Shown here: one piece after another, positions 20,008-31,768 of the stretch
Layout: each line of letters opens with the position of its first letter
Numbering within the stretch: position 1 is the first letter of the stretch
Assembly (NCBI GenBank): GCA_020746995.1
Contig: JAGPXD010000005.1
Span: 3,162,001-3,226,000 of the forward strand
Length of the DNA: 64,000 nt
Reading direction: 5' to 3'
Source of the DNA: Plectosphaerella cucumerina
Taxonomy: Eukaryota > Ascomycota > Sordariomycetes > Glomerellales > Plectosphaerellaceae
Notes under the pieces: model-generated
Told to the model about the DNA's origin: nothing
Databases searched by the model: none
What the model saw: the letters and a program-made list of their open reading frames with translations, nothing else
Program-made: the position numbers and the translations under genes

Positions 20008-21328
20008 ATGGCCTCGACTCCGCCGCTTCGGTCCGCCATACAGCAGGACGAGGCCCTCTGGGTCGCTCACTTCACCAAGCTCTTCCGCCAGTGCCACGAA
20101 GGAACTGGTGGTCGCGGACTAGATGACCTCAACTATCTAGCAACAATTGCAACCGGCGAGATCGAGCGTGTCCCGCAAGCCAGCCGTCCGGACGTTTTGC
20201 ACTTCGAACACACGCCGGCCAGACAAGCCTTCATCGCCGAGATCTGTCAGCGACAGATCAGAGCGTACTTCTCCGAGACTTACGATGCAGAGCTCTTCGC
20301 GCGCAGTGAATTTACTTGGGCGTTCCTCCAAGTTGCAGATATGAACAAGATTGCTGCTTGGAATCGTGAGATCAGCGAGGACAAGGAGGCTGTTCTTGGA
20401 ATACTCTCCCAAGTTGAGGCGATAGCCCAGACAATCGCCTTACAGTTCAAGTTCTGTAAGATACTTGGCGAGCAATGGTACCTTCAGGAGTTATTCAGTG
20501 GTCTGACTTGCAATGATCCAGTCTTTCCCGCGCACAGAACCAAGAAGGAGAAGGCCACAATGCCTCTTGAAGAGACAGTGACCACAGAAGTCTCCAGGAA
20601 GGCAAGTTTCGATTATCACAGGCATGCCATGGCGACGGAGCACGAGCTAACAATTCTACCCGCAGTGTCTCAAACGCGACAGGATGCAGTGCGTAGTGAC
20701 GGGTCAAAGGCCTGGCGAAGCCTGCTCCATCTACCCTGCAAGCCTTGGAAGCCCGGACATCTTCAACGCCCTTGTGGGTCTCTGGGACGAAAAGCGAGCG
20801 AGGCGTGCCGCCATCAGAACTCTCATATCAGGCTCGCTGTACAAGGTCAGCAACACCATCTGCCTTTGCCCGTCGCTGAGAGACGCGTGGCTCCGGGGTG
20901 AATTCGCTCTCAAGCCCCTCAGTCAGGGCTGGGATGCAGAAGAGAAGAAACATTCTCTGAAAATCGCTCTCTACTGGATGAGAAAGAGCACTCCCAGCCC
21001 GTGTTACTATCACTTGTCAGCACACGACTACCTTATGACGGACGATCAGACGCCCCGATACACGACAAGGGCTGTCAACATCTACACTGGAGCCCGAGTT
21101 GTAAGTGGGGACATCTTCACTGTCTGGGCAGACAAGGAGGAAGACCTCCCAGACAGGGAACTGCTTAACCTTCAGTGGGACATCATCAGGATGGCTAGCC
21201 TCTGCGCTGGCGCGGAGCCTACCGAAATCGATCACGAGGATTTTGATGATGATTCTGAGGATGGTTCTGAAGAGGATCCTGAGGAGGGTTCGGAGGAGGA
21301 TGAGGAAGATTCGGATGTTGAGGATTAA
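20008..21328 (+). CDS. HNH-endonuclease-domain protein with acidic tail
   Basis: Two exons (20008-20601 and 20666-21328) give 418 residues. The second exon carries the fungal HNH_2-type signature: KRDRMQCVVTGQ, then FNALVGLWDEKRAR, then the downstream NTICLCPSLRDAWLRGEFALKPL. The first exon is helical with no recognised domain. The C-terminus ends in a tract made almost only of Asp, Glu and Ser. Frame continuity requires a 64-nt intron whose donor is AAG|GCAAGT, i.e. a GC-AG intron with a gctaac branch; the nearby GT donor leads to early termination. HNH domains of this type occur in many fungal proteins of unknown role, often lineage-specific. Nuclease activity is not established. Confidence 0.75.
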
Positions 21329-22094
21329 GGCAGACCAAGGACGGTTGTTCTTGGTTCCAACGCCAACCCTGAATGTTCCACGAGCGGCGGAGAAGCCCAC
21401 CCAGGGGTCAAGTTCTGTGGCACATGGAAGTTGGCTTGATAGTCATGTCAAAGCAATGCTTCAGCCAAGCACCGTGCAGAGGCACTTCAGATGCGGGCAG
21501 AAAGCCTGCGGCAAGCATTCCGATTCAATCAATGCTGTCAAGTGAGCAACCGAAGTCAATGGCGAACTCACCGAAGCTGGGATGTGTGTCTCTTTCAGTC
21601 TCTTCCATTGTATAATTCGAGTCTGCATCAATCAAGAAGAAACACAGCAGAACGGAATCCATTCATCCAGATATCAGACAAAGACCTGCGTCAAAGCCCT
21701 GTCATTGCCCAGATGGGACGATTGGGGCCGACGTCAAAAATGAGGGGCCGATGACGATGTCATGGTGCGGGGTGTCGTGTCTCGAGTTCCCAATTGAACC
21801 CCACCAACGCTCCCTCCTCCAGCGGTTAACGCCGAACGCCCGCCGACGACACCACTGCACACACCAGCGATAGCCAAGCCTCAAAGCTCCATCTGCCGAC
21901 CTACCAACCCATTACCCAGGAGATATCTCGGAATTTCGGTCCCCTCCCAGCCCAACTAGCTCCCGAACCATCACCCCAAAAGTAAATAGAGCTCAGTACC
22001 CCGCAGAAGACAGACATCCCCCAACCTCAAACATCCTCCTCCAGCATCAACAGCTTCACCTCCATCAACCACCACCAACCGGACAACCACCACA
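21329..22094. other. Intergenic region, no gene seen
   Basis: No supported gene. The segment immediately before 22095 is rich in CAACCACC and CTCC-type repeats, typical of a 5' leader of a highly expressed fungal gene. Confidence 0.55.
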
Positions 22095-22952
22095 ATGGCC
22101 TTCACCACCAAAGCAACCATCGCCTCCTTCGGCGGCCAGCTCCTCAAGCTCTCCCACAAGTCCGCCGTCACCGGCACCGACATGGCCCTCAACCTCTACC
22201 TCCCCCCTCAGTCCACCCGCGCCCCCGCGCCTCTCCTAATCTACCTCTCCGGCCTCACCTGCACCCCCGACAACGCCACAGAAAAGGCCTTCCTCCAATC
22301 CACCGCCTCCGCCCGCGGCATCGCCCTCCTCTTCCCCGACACCTCCCCTCGTGGCCTCGACATCCCGGGAGCCACCGACGCCTACGACTTTGGCGAAGCC
22401 GCCTCCTTCTACATCGACGCCACCCGCGCCCCCTACGCCGAAAACTACAAGATGGAGACCTACCTCACCACCGAGCTCCCCGACCTCGTCTTCTCCGAAT
22501 TCAAGGACCGCATCGACCCCGCCCGCGTCTCCATCACCGGCCACTCCATGGGCGGCCACGGCGCCCTGACCCTCTACCTCAAGAACCCCGGCAAGTACCG
22601 CAGCGTCAGCGCCTTCGCCCCCATCGCCAACCCGACCCGCTGCCCGTGGGGCGAGAAGGCCTTCAAGGGCTACCTGGGCGACGACACGTCCGAGTGGGCC
22701 AAGCACGACGCCACGGAGCTGGTGAAGAAGTGGAAGGGCGGTCCTCTGAACGCTCTTGTGGACGTCGGCACGGGCGACAACTTCTACAAGCAGGGCCAGC
22801 TGCTGCCGGAGAACTTTGAAAAGGCCGTCAAGGAAGCCGGTCTCGAGGGCCTGGAGCTGCGGTACCAGAAGGACTATGACCACTCGTACTTCTTCATGGC
22901 CTCCTTCCAGCAGGATCACGTCAACCACGCCGCGAAGTTTCTTGGTGTCTAG
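22095..22952 (+). CDS. S-formylglutathione hydrolase (esterase D family)
   Basis: A single exon of 285 residues, the usual family length. The alpha/beta-hydrolase esterase-D signatures are all present: LIYLSGLTCTPDNATEKA, the oxyanion region PDTSPRGLDIPGA, the nucleophile elbow GHSMGGHGAL (Ser in GxSxG), SAFAPIANPTRCPWGEKAF, and the late Asp and His (VGTGDNFY, KDYDHSYFF). The enzyme hydrolyses S-formylglutathione to formate and glutathione, the second step of glutathione-dependent formaldehyde detoxification in the cytosol. The start context (cacaATGg) is strong, and codon use is strongly C-ending, suggesting high expression. Identification is secure. Confidence 0.95.
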   Translation: MAFTTKATIASFGGQLLKLSHKSAVTGTDMALNLYLPPQSTRAPAPLLIYLSGLTCTPDNATEKAFLQSTASARGIALLFPDTSPRGLDIPGATDAYDFGEAASFYIDATRAPYAENYKMETYLTTELPDLVFSEFKDRIDPARVSITGHSMGGHGALTLYLKNPGKYRSVSAFAPIANPTRCPWGEKAFKGYLGDDTSEWAKHDATELVKKWKGGPLNALVDVGTGDNFYKQGQLLPENFEKAVKEAGLEGLELRYQKDYDHSYFFMASFQQDHVNHAAKFLGV

Positions 22953-23241
22953 GGAAGCTTTGAATCCGAGATGTTGCCTGTAGCCTCTGCCGCCTGAGAA
23001 AAAAGCAATGCCATTAATGATGATATCAACACCTGATCTACCATGCATCATGAATGTCGTAAATGCCCAAGGACCTCGACGTGAAGCGGCCAGTGGCGGC
23101 CTGTCCAGCCGTGTCCACCCCGATAAACTCCCTTCAACAAGACCTCGCTGTGTGCGTCGATCCCCGAGCCTGTCCCATTTCAACTTTCAGGCCTGTAGCA
23201 GCTGTGTGCCGCCCTCGCGTCCCGGAGCTCCAAGATCGCGC

Positions 23242-25871
23242 CTAGCTAATCCTCCGCTCGAGTTCAGGGCTCGGCACCATCCCACCCTTTTCGAGCCGTG
23301 TTCTGATCTCATTGTCTGCTTCCTTGCGGATCCGCATGTATGCCAGCTTCTCGAAGCGGCTGAGCGCCTTCCACCAGTGCTGCCCAGCCTCATGCTCCCC
23401 AATACAGTCCAACAAGTCCGCAGTACGCATACGCACATCGCGGTCCTTGTGGAACAGCCCCAGTGCTAGGTAGAACAGGCCTGCGTGCGACTCAGGCGCT
23501 ACACTGAGCAGCAGGCAGATCTCGTCGTACGTGTGGATGTGTTTCGAGAAGGTCATGTAGATCTCCTTGCTCTGCGCCGGGTTGAGTCGTTGTGTCCGCA
23601 GCCGGTCGTGCATGTGATGCAGGTCAAGCCCCTTGAGGGGCCGTATCGTGTAGATCTGTGCGAGGTCCTGCAAGCAAGGTCAGCGGGGTCACTATGTACT
23701 AAAAGTCGTCCGACATACCTGGATGTAGCTGTAGTAGCTCCGGGTGTTTCTCCAGCCCTCGATCCTCGTCACGTTGCCGGCAAGCTCCTTCTGCTTCGAC
23801 GGCTCGTCTACCCACACGTATCCATGCCCGCCGACACCCGTGGCACCCGGCTCCGCATCGTCACCGCCGATATAAAGGGCGCTCGCGCCATACACACTCT
23901 CCTCAAAGGCGGCCGCGATGCGTGTGAACTTGATGACCCAGTCGCGCCACTTTGCGCGGATGACACGCTCACCACGCCTCGCTGCGATGCTCTTGAGGAT
24001 GTCCTGCATGAAGGCCGCATCCCCCGTCAAGTCCGTCTCGGCCGAGACCTTTGACGAGCCTCCAACGAGGCCCGCAAACGACGGGTTCTGCTGCTGGAAG
24101 TACAGGATGCCCTCGGTCACAGGGGCCTGGTCGATCTTTGTGCTGATCTTGACCCGTCCCGACGGCAGGTCGCACAGGACGTCCCACCACTCCGGGTGCA
24201 GCTCAAACGTGGGATTTGTCACACCGGCGATGAAGCCGGGCACATTGAGCAGATCGTCGATCTTGGTGAGATCGGTGTAGGGGAAGGCGTGCCGTGTGAA
24301 GCCCCGTAGGGTGCCGCCGGATGCCAGCGCGCAGGCGGCCAGCACAGTCTCTGCGACCTCGCCTGACGGCATGTTGTGACCGAGGAAGATGACCCTCTTC
24401 TGGGTCAGCAGCGCATTCGCCAGCACAATAATGGGGTGCGTGTTGGGCCCGTTTGTTGTCAGATGCGGGTGTAGCGCAAACGGCTGGGGTGCCTTGGCGT
24501 GTGTGTCGGAGAACTTTTGAATCAGTTTGATGAGCGAGAAATCGCCCACCGTCTCGGGCATGATTGCCACCGGAATCTTGACCGGTATGGGGATGCCCTT
24601 GTACATGACCTTGCTCTCAAACTCATGCGTGTCTCGGGGCACGGAGTATTTGGAGATGGCCTGGCCCTGCGTCTCAATGTACGCCTTGGTCCCCGATCTG
24701 GAAATGCCCGGTCGTTTCGGTGGACTCCGGCTGGCGTCGAAGGGTTGGTCCGAGAGCTCGTCCTCCTTGTCCTCGGCAATCCTCCGCTGGATCATTTGTT
24801 CGAACTTTTCCACAAATAGGTCCTTGCTGTCGCTAGCGAGTAGTAAGTGCCTCTCGAGCAGGCTGAGTTTCGGCATAAGAGATAGGTCCATGGCGTTGAC
24901 TGCTTCGTAGAGCATGGCCAGGGTTTCGGGGACCGGAGATTTGAAGTATTCGTCGAGCGCAAGTAGCAAAAGGGGCTGTCGGAAACATGTTAGCCAAGCG
25001 TTCGCAACGCCCAAAAAGGATCACCCACTTTGTAAATATGCAGAAACGGATGCCGCGTGCAGATAGCCATCGCCTTGACCACAGCGCCTCGCTTCACCGT
25101 CTTGTCTTGTTTCGTGTTGACCAGGTTGAGAACGTGGATCAGGGGCGGTCCCTCGCCGCCCTCGGGTTCGCTGTCGGTAGATTCGTCGTCGTCCATATCG
25201 TCCAGGTCATCGTCACCTTCCTCTTCTTCGTCCTCCTCTTCGTCCTCATCCTCATCTTCTTCGTCAAGAATACCGGCAGCCTCGTTCTGCTTCCTCCGCC
25301 GCCTTCTCCTCCGACGGTCTCGTTTCCTCTTCTCCTCGTCCTCCTCTTCCTGACTTGTGTCCTTGTGCAGGAAGAAAATGGTCCAGTCCTGGTTACGCAC
25401 GTGGGCCTGGTCGGGCAGCATGAGCTCGGCCAGCATGTGCTCGTCGCCGGTGATGGCCACGGGGTACTGGTGCTCCATGACGGGCCCCCGATCAATGTCG
25501 AACGAGGCCACAAGGATGTACTCGACATGGTTCTCGGTCGACCCCCGGGGGTACTGCGGGCGCAGCTTGCGGGTGGAGTGGGCGTCGGGGTTGTAACGGC
25601 GTGGCGCCGACAGCGACGAGTGCTGCGACGAGAGGCCGGTGGAGGAGGTTTTCGATTTCGAGCTGGGGTCGGAGGAGCGGTCGGTCTCGGCGATGGGCGG
25701 CTGGGGCGATCGCGAGGGGCGCGAGTGGTTGGACATTTGCGAGGGCGACCTAGAGGCGGGAAAGCTCGAGAGGGAGGTTCGTCGGCTCGGCCATGGGCCG
25801 TTGGAGGCGCCGAGCTGGGTATTGCTCTGAGTGCGGGTGAGAAACGGCAGCGCCGTGCTCGCGGAAGCCAT
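23242..25871 (-). CDS. AFI1: Afi1-like DENN-domain protein (Arf3-interacting)
   Basis: Three exons (25871-25029, 24975-23719, 23667-23242) give 841 residues. The N-terminal Afi1/longin-type segment starts at [20 protein letters not shown] and is followed by the DENN region ([44 protein letters not shown]). Both introns are phase 0 with good signals (gtgggt/ctaac; gtatgt/ctgac). In yeast Afi1 binds Arf3 and helps polarised growth. A long low-complexity linker (a basic arginine run followed by about 40 mostly acidic residues) interrupts the N-terminal domain, a variable insert in this family. The ATG at [10 protein letters not shown] is chosen; the frame is open further upstream to 26138, so a longer start is possible. 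Confidence 0.88.
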
Positions 25872-28242
25872 GATGGGGGCTGTGGAGTCGTCGTGCGATG
25901 ATGCCGACAAGTCGAGCGAGGAGCGGGAATGCGGCGGGCGACGTGCTGGAGATGGGCCAGCGAGGCCTCTCCGAAGTTGGGTTGAAACGTCAGGTTCGGA
26001 CGTTACCGATGAGACCACCGCCGTGCGAGTGCCAGCTGAGGGGGGGTGCGGTTGACTCGAGGCCAAACACGGGCGATGCCAGGGAGGGGAGGTAGGGAGC
26101 TCGGTCTGTAGGTGGGTGCAGGTACGGTAAGCCCGCAATGCGGTGCGGTGCGGTCGGTGGTGAGCAATGCGATGCTAGATGCGATGCTTCGTCGTCGGTC
26201 GTCGTCGGTCGCGTGTCAATTCGAGTCGCGGCGTGAGCGCGCTGGCGAATCCGGGAGCAGATCGAGTCCGGATCGGATTCGAGTCGAGTGCAGGCACTCA
26301 AGGGAGGAAGGAGCTTTCGCCGGTCGGTCTTTCCGTCCTGTCCTTGGACCCTTACTTTGCGAGAGGAGTGAGTCGGTGTGTGGTGTGGGGAAGGCGGCAC
26401 ACCCAAGGAAGGCACAACCCAGTGGAGGGAAGGCACACCTGGTGGCAGATGAGCTCCGGGGGGTGGTCAGGTCAGGGGCACTTGCGATCAGCGCACGCTG
26501 GCGGGCGATCAGCGTCGGGCCGGAATCAGTCGTGTCGTGTTCAGGTCTGGAGTCGTATCGGTCGGTCGGTCGGCGGGTAGCGATTCTATGCGTCCATGTC
26601 CAGGGCGTGTCGTCTGCATTGGTTGCTGCCGCGTCCTGTCCAGCGCAGGAGAGAGTCGTGAGAAGCGGGAGGAAGGTAACGTTTCGTCGTTCGGATCGAG
26701 TAGAGCGGAATTCTGGTGCGCACGCCCGAATTAAGACGGGGACGAGATGATAAGCCGGCGGGGATTAAAGGAGGAGGAGGAGGTGTTCAGGGGTTCGGGC
26801 TCGGGTCGGCCTGGGGACTTTTCGAAGGACGGGATCCAGTTCATTCCCCTGACGGTCGCGCAAGACCAATAACCCCCCTCTTCAAGTGTACCAGGGGGCG
26901 GCTTCGATGCTTCCACGCTCTCTCTCTCTCTCTCAGGTCTCTCCTCTTCTCTCCCCCCTGATTGATGTGGTGTGGGTGGTAGGGGTGGCACGTCGGGCAC
27001 GGGAATTGGATTTCGAAACAGACAGGACAAGGAACCGGACACGGCAAGGCCAGGCGAGGGCAGGAAAATAGGATGGGACAGATGGTCACCCCCCCTCTGA
27101 GATTGGATTGTCGAAAAACCCCGGCTGGCGGCGAGCCCCTGAACTTGAAGAAGACGCGCAGTTGGCTCGTGCAGGCGCCAGTCAGTCTGTCAACCTGTCC
27201 GTCTCTTGTGCCAGCGAAGACCGTCCATCAAGTCTCACGCCTTTTCTGGCGGTGCCCCCTTTCGCATCTTTTTCCAATTGCCCCTCCCCTCCTTTTCTCG
27301 GCGTACCCCCCTCGACACACACATGATTGGGCGCTGCAGCCCAGTGTCATCCAGCCTAAAAAGAGCCGGCGTAGCGCTGGCGCCCCTGACAGAGGTGACG
27401 GACAGGCGTGGCATCGGGGCCCCCTCACCTCAAGTTCCATCTCCCCCTTGTCCACTCGATGGAAGAGGCGCCCTGGCGGCCCCTGTGGCTTGACCGGCTG
27501 GTGATGGCGGGGCGCCATGCGTCGGACAATTTGCGCTCGAGCCATCCGACGCCACAGCGTTGACCCCTCCAGCCCTCGCATCGCATCAGCCACAGCGCTG
27601 GAGTCGAACGCAAGCCACACAGACAGCTTGTGGGTCCATACTTGTACCCAGCGCTGGGTGGGAATTGTTGCTGTGTTTTGCTGGCCAGCAAAGCTCTCCC
27701 AAAAACATCAAAAGGAAAATCCGGAGGGGGTTTCGAACAGTACGCCTGGCCGCTGCATTTCCTAGCCCGCCTGCGTCAGAACGGTCGTACTTTGAGCGAC
27801 GGAGTATACCTACTAGACCACATGACCATGGGCCCCCGGTACTAACAAGCCCGAAAGCGGGGCCTTAAGAGGCTACCGGCTGGTCCCAGCTGAGAATGCA
27901 GCATCTACCAGTGACCCGCGCCGTCAGTTCCAATTGCGCCTCCCGCTGGTCGTGCAGTGGTTGTCCTGGAGAGGGGGCGCATTTGTTTACTTGGATGCAT
28001 CTCGACGTCAGAGCCTCCTCGACCGCTCTTTCCCGACCGCAAGCACGACCTTTACACAACTCGACCCAAAGAGACACATTCTGAGGTTTTCAATTTCATT
28101 TGCGCCGCCCGAGAAATCGACCCTTGAGCCCCCGCTTGGCAAAGCTCCCCGTCGTCGCCAGATCTGCCTGCCCGCCTCCTTCTCGAAGCAGCATCTCCCC
28201 CAAGCCACGCAGTCTCCCAGCATTCCCAAAAACACAGCCAAA
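25872..28242. other. Gene-poor divergent intergenic region
   Basis: Between the AFI1 start (minus) and the EF-hand gene (plus) no coding region is supported. The part near 26120-26700 is rich in cggtcggt/gtcggtcg-type repeats, and a (TC)n run lies at 26920-26936. A tRNA-Pro-like 5' fragment is seen on the minus strand near 27784-27827. The rest is probably promoter and leader sequence. Confidence 0.55.
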
Positions 28243-29272
28243 ATGGTAAGCACACCGGTTGCCGCGGGTCGCCCGTTCCCCATCGCCCCCAGAAATCCCA
28301 TCCAAGGATCAACCTCCGCCGAGCAAGTAGCCCCAACTAAACACTAACAAACCGGCCTTCCGCGTCACAGTCAATGCCTGCCGCCTACAAGCCATCTCCA
28401 CTGGGATACGGGTCCCCACGCAGCTCGCCCTTCCGCCGCCCCGAGTCTCCCACCTCGCCCTCCGCGAGCTCTCCTCTGCGACAGACAACCCCCTCCACAT
28501 CGCCCACCAAAGTCGCCGTCGCCTCCAGGTTCGCCGCTGAACCGACCACCCCGACAAACTCGTCTCGCAACTGGACGCCCAGGGCACAGCCGCGGACGCC
28601 AAACAACAACTACGACATGGCCTCGTCGCCGCGACCCCTCTCGATTTCCTCACCCGCGAAGCCAGCCTTCAACGGAAATGCCCTGTCGCAGCTGCAGCCG
28701 CCTCAAGTGCGCATGCTGCGGGAGGGCTTCGAGATCCTCGACCGCGACAGCGACGGCGTCATCAACAGGGAAGATGTGGCCGAGATGCTGACGCAGCTGG
28801 GTAAGAATGCGCCGTGTCCACGGAAAACCTTGCCTACAGCTAGCTGATTTGACCAGGTCTGCCCGCCAATGCATCCGACGTGTCCAAGTTCTTCCCCCCC
28901 TCAGCGCCTCAGACGACCACAATGGCCGCCTTTCTCAACTCTCTCGCCTCCATGCTGGCAGCCCTCTCGCCACAAGTGGAGCTCATCTCTGCCTTCTCAG
29001 CCTTTGACGACGACGACAGCGGCGAGATCGACCTCAACGAGCTGCGCGATGCCCTCCTCAAGACCACCCCCGAGCCGGGCGAGCGCGCCCTGACGCCGGC
29101 TGAGGTTGACAAGGTCATTGAGGGCTTTACCGGGCGCAAGGCCTTCAACAAGAGCATGCAGGGCGGCTTGGGCAAGCGCGGCGAAGTGTTCCGCTATCAG
29201 GAGTTTGTCAACTCGGTCATGAGCGCCAACACGCACTCGGAGCCGCCGACCGCCGAAGGGTCGGAAAACTAA
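28243..29272 (+). CDS. EF-hand protein, myosin regulatory light chain-like
   Basis: Three exons (28243-28245, 28371-28800, 28857-29272) give 282 residues. The first exon is only the ATG, joined by a 125-nt intron with gtaagc donor and ctaac branch; a start at the internal ATG two codons into exon 2 is also possible. A Ser/Pro-rich N-terminal extension of about 100 residues precedes two canonical EF-hand loops, DRDSDGVINRED and DDDDSGEIDLNE. The first loop ends in Asp, as in regulatory myosin light chains (Rlc1/Mlc2 type), and overall order fits that family, which supports myosin-II function at the contractile ring. The long extension is a fungal feature and a likely phosphorylation target (many SPT/SP motifs). 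Calmodulin-like alternatives are less likely. Confidence 0.75.
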
Positions 29273-29469
29273 GCGGCGTGTTTGTCCTTGTGGTGTTGGG
29301 CGTTTGGGTGGTTGGCAAATCAGGAGGGAATCGCATCATCAGAGGTCAGGGGCATGGGTTGGGCGGCCATGGGCTTGGTACTGTATGAACAACGGCATTA
29401 CATGATGGATGTGCTCGGCGCACGCTACTGGATCAATCTTACAGTTCTGACATATCGGACACTCCGCCG

Positions 29470-30608
29470 TTACACGTACGGCTTGACCTGTTCTTCACTC
29501 CATTGCCAGAACTCTTCGCCTGCCTTGGGGTCCATCAGGTCCTCGCGGGCATCCTCGATCTTTCCAAAGGGCACGACTGGATGGTTTAGCGGAGGCGCAC
29601 ATGGGAGTGGGGGGGAGGACATACCCCACGTGGTCTTCTCGTCAATGGACGTGTCGAGACCGGCAAAGAGCTCGGTGTAGGCGCCGTTGATCGGGGGCCA
29701 GGTGAAGAGCCGCTGCAGGGGTTAGTATCATAACGAACAACTTGTTGTTGGGGTCATACCATCACTAGTCGCACCGGCCACGAGTTGGACCGCTGCAGGT
29801 CCGTCATGTAGTTTCCAGGGTTCAAGGCCTACGCAGCAAAGTCAGCAACGGCACCGTGATACTTGAAAGACAGCTACGCACAAAGCTGATGACACCGCTG
29901 CCCTCCGTTCGACGGGCAAACTCGGCAGCATGCAAGGCGTTGCCAGCCTTGCTCCTGCAGTACTTGATCCACGAGATCTCATCGCGCTTGTAATCCATGT
30001 TCGAGTAGTCAATGGGCGGCGAAGGGGCGCCATCAGCCGCGCTGGAGGATACCCAGATGACGCGAACAGAGTTCTTGGGCGATGTCTTGGCCGTGGCGAT
30101 GAGGATATCACGAAGACAGAGGGTGAAGAGGAAGGTACCAAGACAATTAGTACCGTACTGCAGCTCATACCCCTGCACTGTCTTTGACCCCGACGGCGGG
30201 ACCATCACACCGGCGTTGTTCCAGAGGACGTCGAGACGGGACTCCTTGGAGAGGAACTCATCCGCCGAGGCCTTGATGGTGGAGAGGTCGTCGAGCTGCA
30301 GGCGCAGGAAGACGAGGGTGCCTTTGGACTGGGGGTGGGCGGCACGGATCTCGTCCATGACGGCTGCTGTCTTTTCGACGGCGCGGGCGGCGAGGTAGAC
30401 TTTTGCGTTGCGCTGGTAGAGGATCGAGGCGAGTTCTTTGCCGAGGCCGCCTGAGGCGCCGGTGACGATGAAGACCTGCGGGTGTGTGTGAGCTTGTGAC
30501 GCTGGAGGGTGAGGGGGAAGGATGTACCTTGCCATCCTGGTCGGGGAGGTTGGCCTCGGTCAGAGGTGCCGCAGCGGGCCAGAGGGACGTCCACCGTACT
30601 TTGGCCAT
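29470..30608 (-). CDS. Short-chain dehydrogenase/reductase (SDR)
   Basis: Five exons (30608-30528, 30475-29882, 29828-29760, 29712-29625, 29576-29470) give 312 residues. SDR motifs are complete: the Rossmann glycine motif TGASGGLGKE, NNAGVM, the catalytic region with VSSSA and Y-x3-K (KYCRSK), and NPGNYMTD after the active site. All four introns have GT..AG ends and restore frame; the fourth splits a Val codon. Family resemblance is to the WWOX/retinol-dehydrogenase-like fungal SDRs of unknown substrate. The C-terminus is probably membrane-peripheral or soluble, with no transmembrane helix visible. A TATATAAG lies about 100 bp upstream. Confidence 0.88.
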
Positions 30609-31768
30609 GGTACTGGAGGTTCTAGGACGTTGGATGGTGATGTTGGAGATGGATGGGGACTACAGCTGTGGTGTGGAAATGAGTGATGTCAATCTGGACA
30701 GGCCACCTTATATACAAGCCAACCTCGGCAGGCTAGCCTCATCCACCCCCCGTCGTCCCTTGTCTCCTGTTGGATGAAACCCGGATAGCCATCATCGATA
30801 CAGCCTACAGGTTGCCCTTCACATGCAGGTCCGGGGATATTGGATGCGATCCCGCCACAAGTCCGTCTGCCTGTCGTCGCCATCGGGGCCGATCTGGTGT
30901 CCGTCTCATGCACCATTCCCTGCTCCGGGGAGCTCAAAGTCCGCTCGCGAGGGTTAAGTCCGGCCTGGCGCGATCGAGTCAACGGGATGCATTAGCGCTG
31001 GACTCGGTAGTTGTCTGGGTCTTTGGAGATGGTGTTGACAATGGAGTTGAAGGCTTGTGCGACCGCATGGACCCCGGCCGGCGTTATGCAGTGCATCCTG
31101 TCAGCACTTAATTGGGTTGTAACGTGTTCCTGCAGGGCTTGGATGGTGATTTGGACACCCGACCGTGACTGAGCGCCCGGCGGTAGCAGGATTGGATGCT
31201 GGATGCTGGGATGCAGCTGGTGCCAGTCGACAATCTCTAGGTTGGTGCTCCGGCCTGCTTTCGACTTGGTGAGTACCGAAAGTGGACGTCTCTCGAATTC
31301 GCTCCGGTTCATTTACTTTCCCTTCTTTGATTTTACAGGTTTGAAGTCTGAATCGTTTTAGTCTCGAGTTCCATCGCGTTCACTGGTCTTGTCTGGCTCC
31401 TGCCGCATGCCCGGGCCGTGTTTTGGTGGCTTGCCGATGGCCGGGTCCAGGAAGGTACAAACCCATTGTACCTGCCGAACATTAGTACGAATGATGGCTG
31501 GGCGAAATTGGTAAGGGGCGCCTTGAACTCAACTTCAACTCAACTCACATCACGTCAAAATAGAACGTTCGCCGAGACAACAACCTCCAGCCCCAACTAC
31601 CGTGCCTCCAGCTTCACTTACCGTGCATCAACTGCTAACCCCGCCAGATCTAGGACATCATCTCGCAAGCAGCACAACTGCCAATTCGACCTCGGCCTGA
31701 GTCCATCCGCTCACTCACATCCTCTTCTGCCTCAATTGATGAGCCTCCCCTAAGGCCAGGGCACCTAA
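30609..31768. other. Intergenic region, divergent promoters
   Basis: No gene is supported. The minus-strand end carries the SDR TATA box, and the plus-strand end is a CA/CT-rich leader for the next gene. Confidence 0.55.
30707..30714 (-). promoter_or_regulatory. TATA box (TATATAAG) of the SDR gene
   Basis: TATATAAG on the minus strand lies about 100 bp upstream of the SDR ATG. Confidence 0.55.

Noticed and set aside
22236..23183. 315-codon minus frame opposite S-formylglutathione hydrolase
   Set aside because: Antisense shadow caused by strongly C-ending codons of the real gene.
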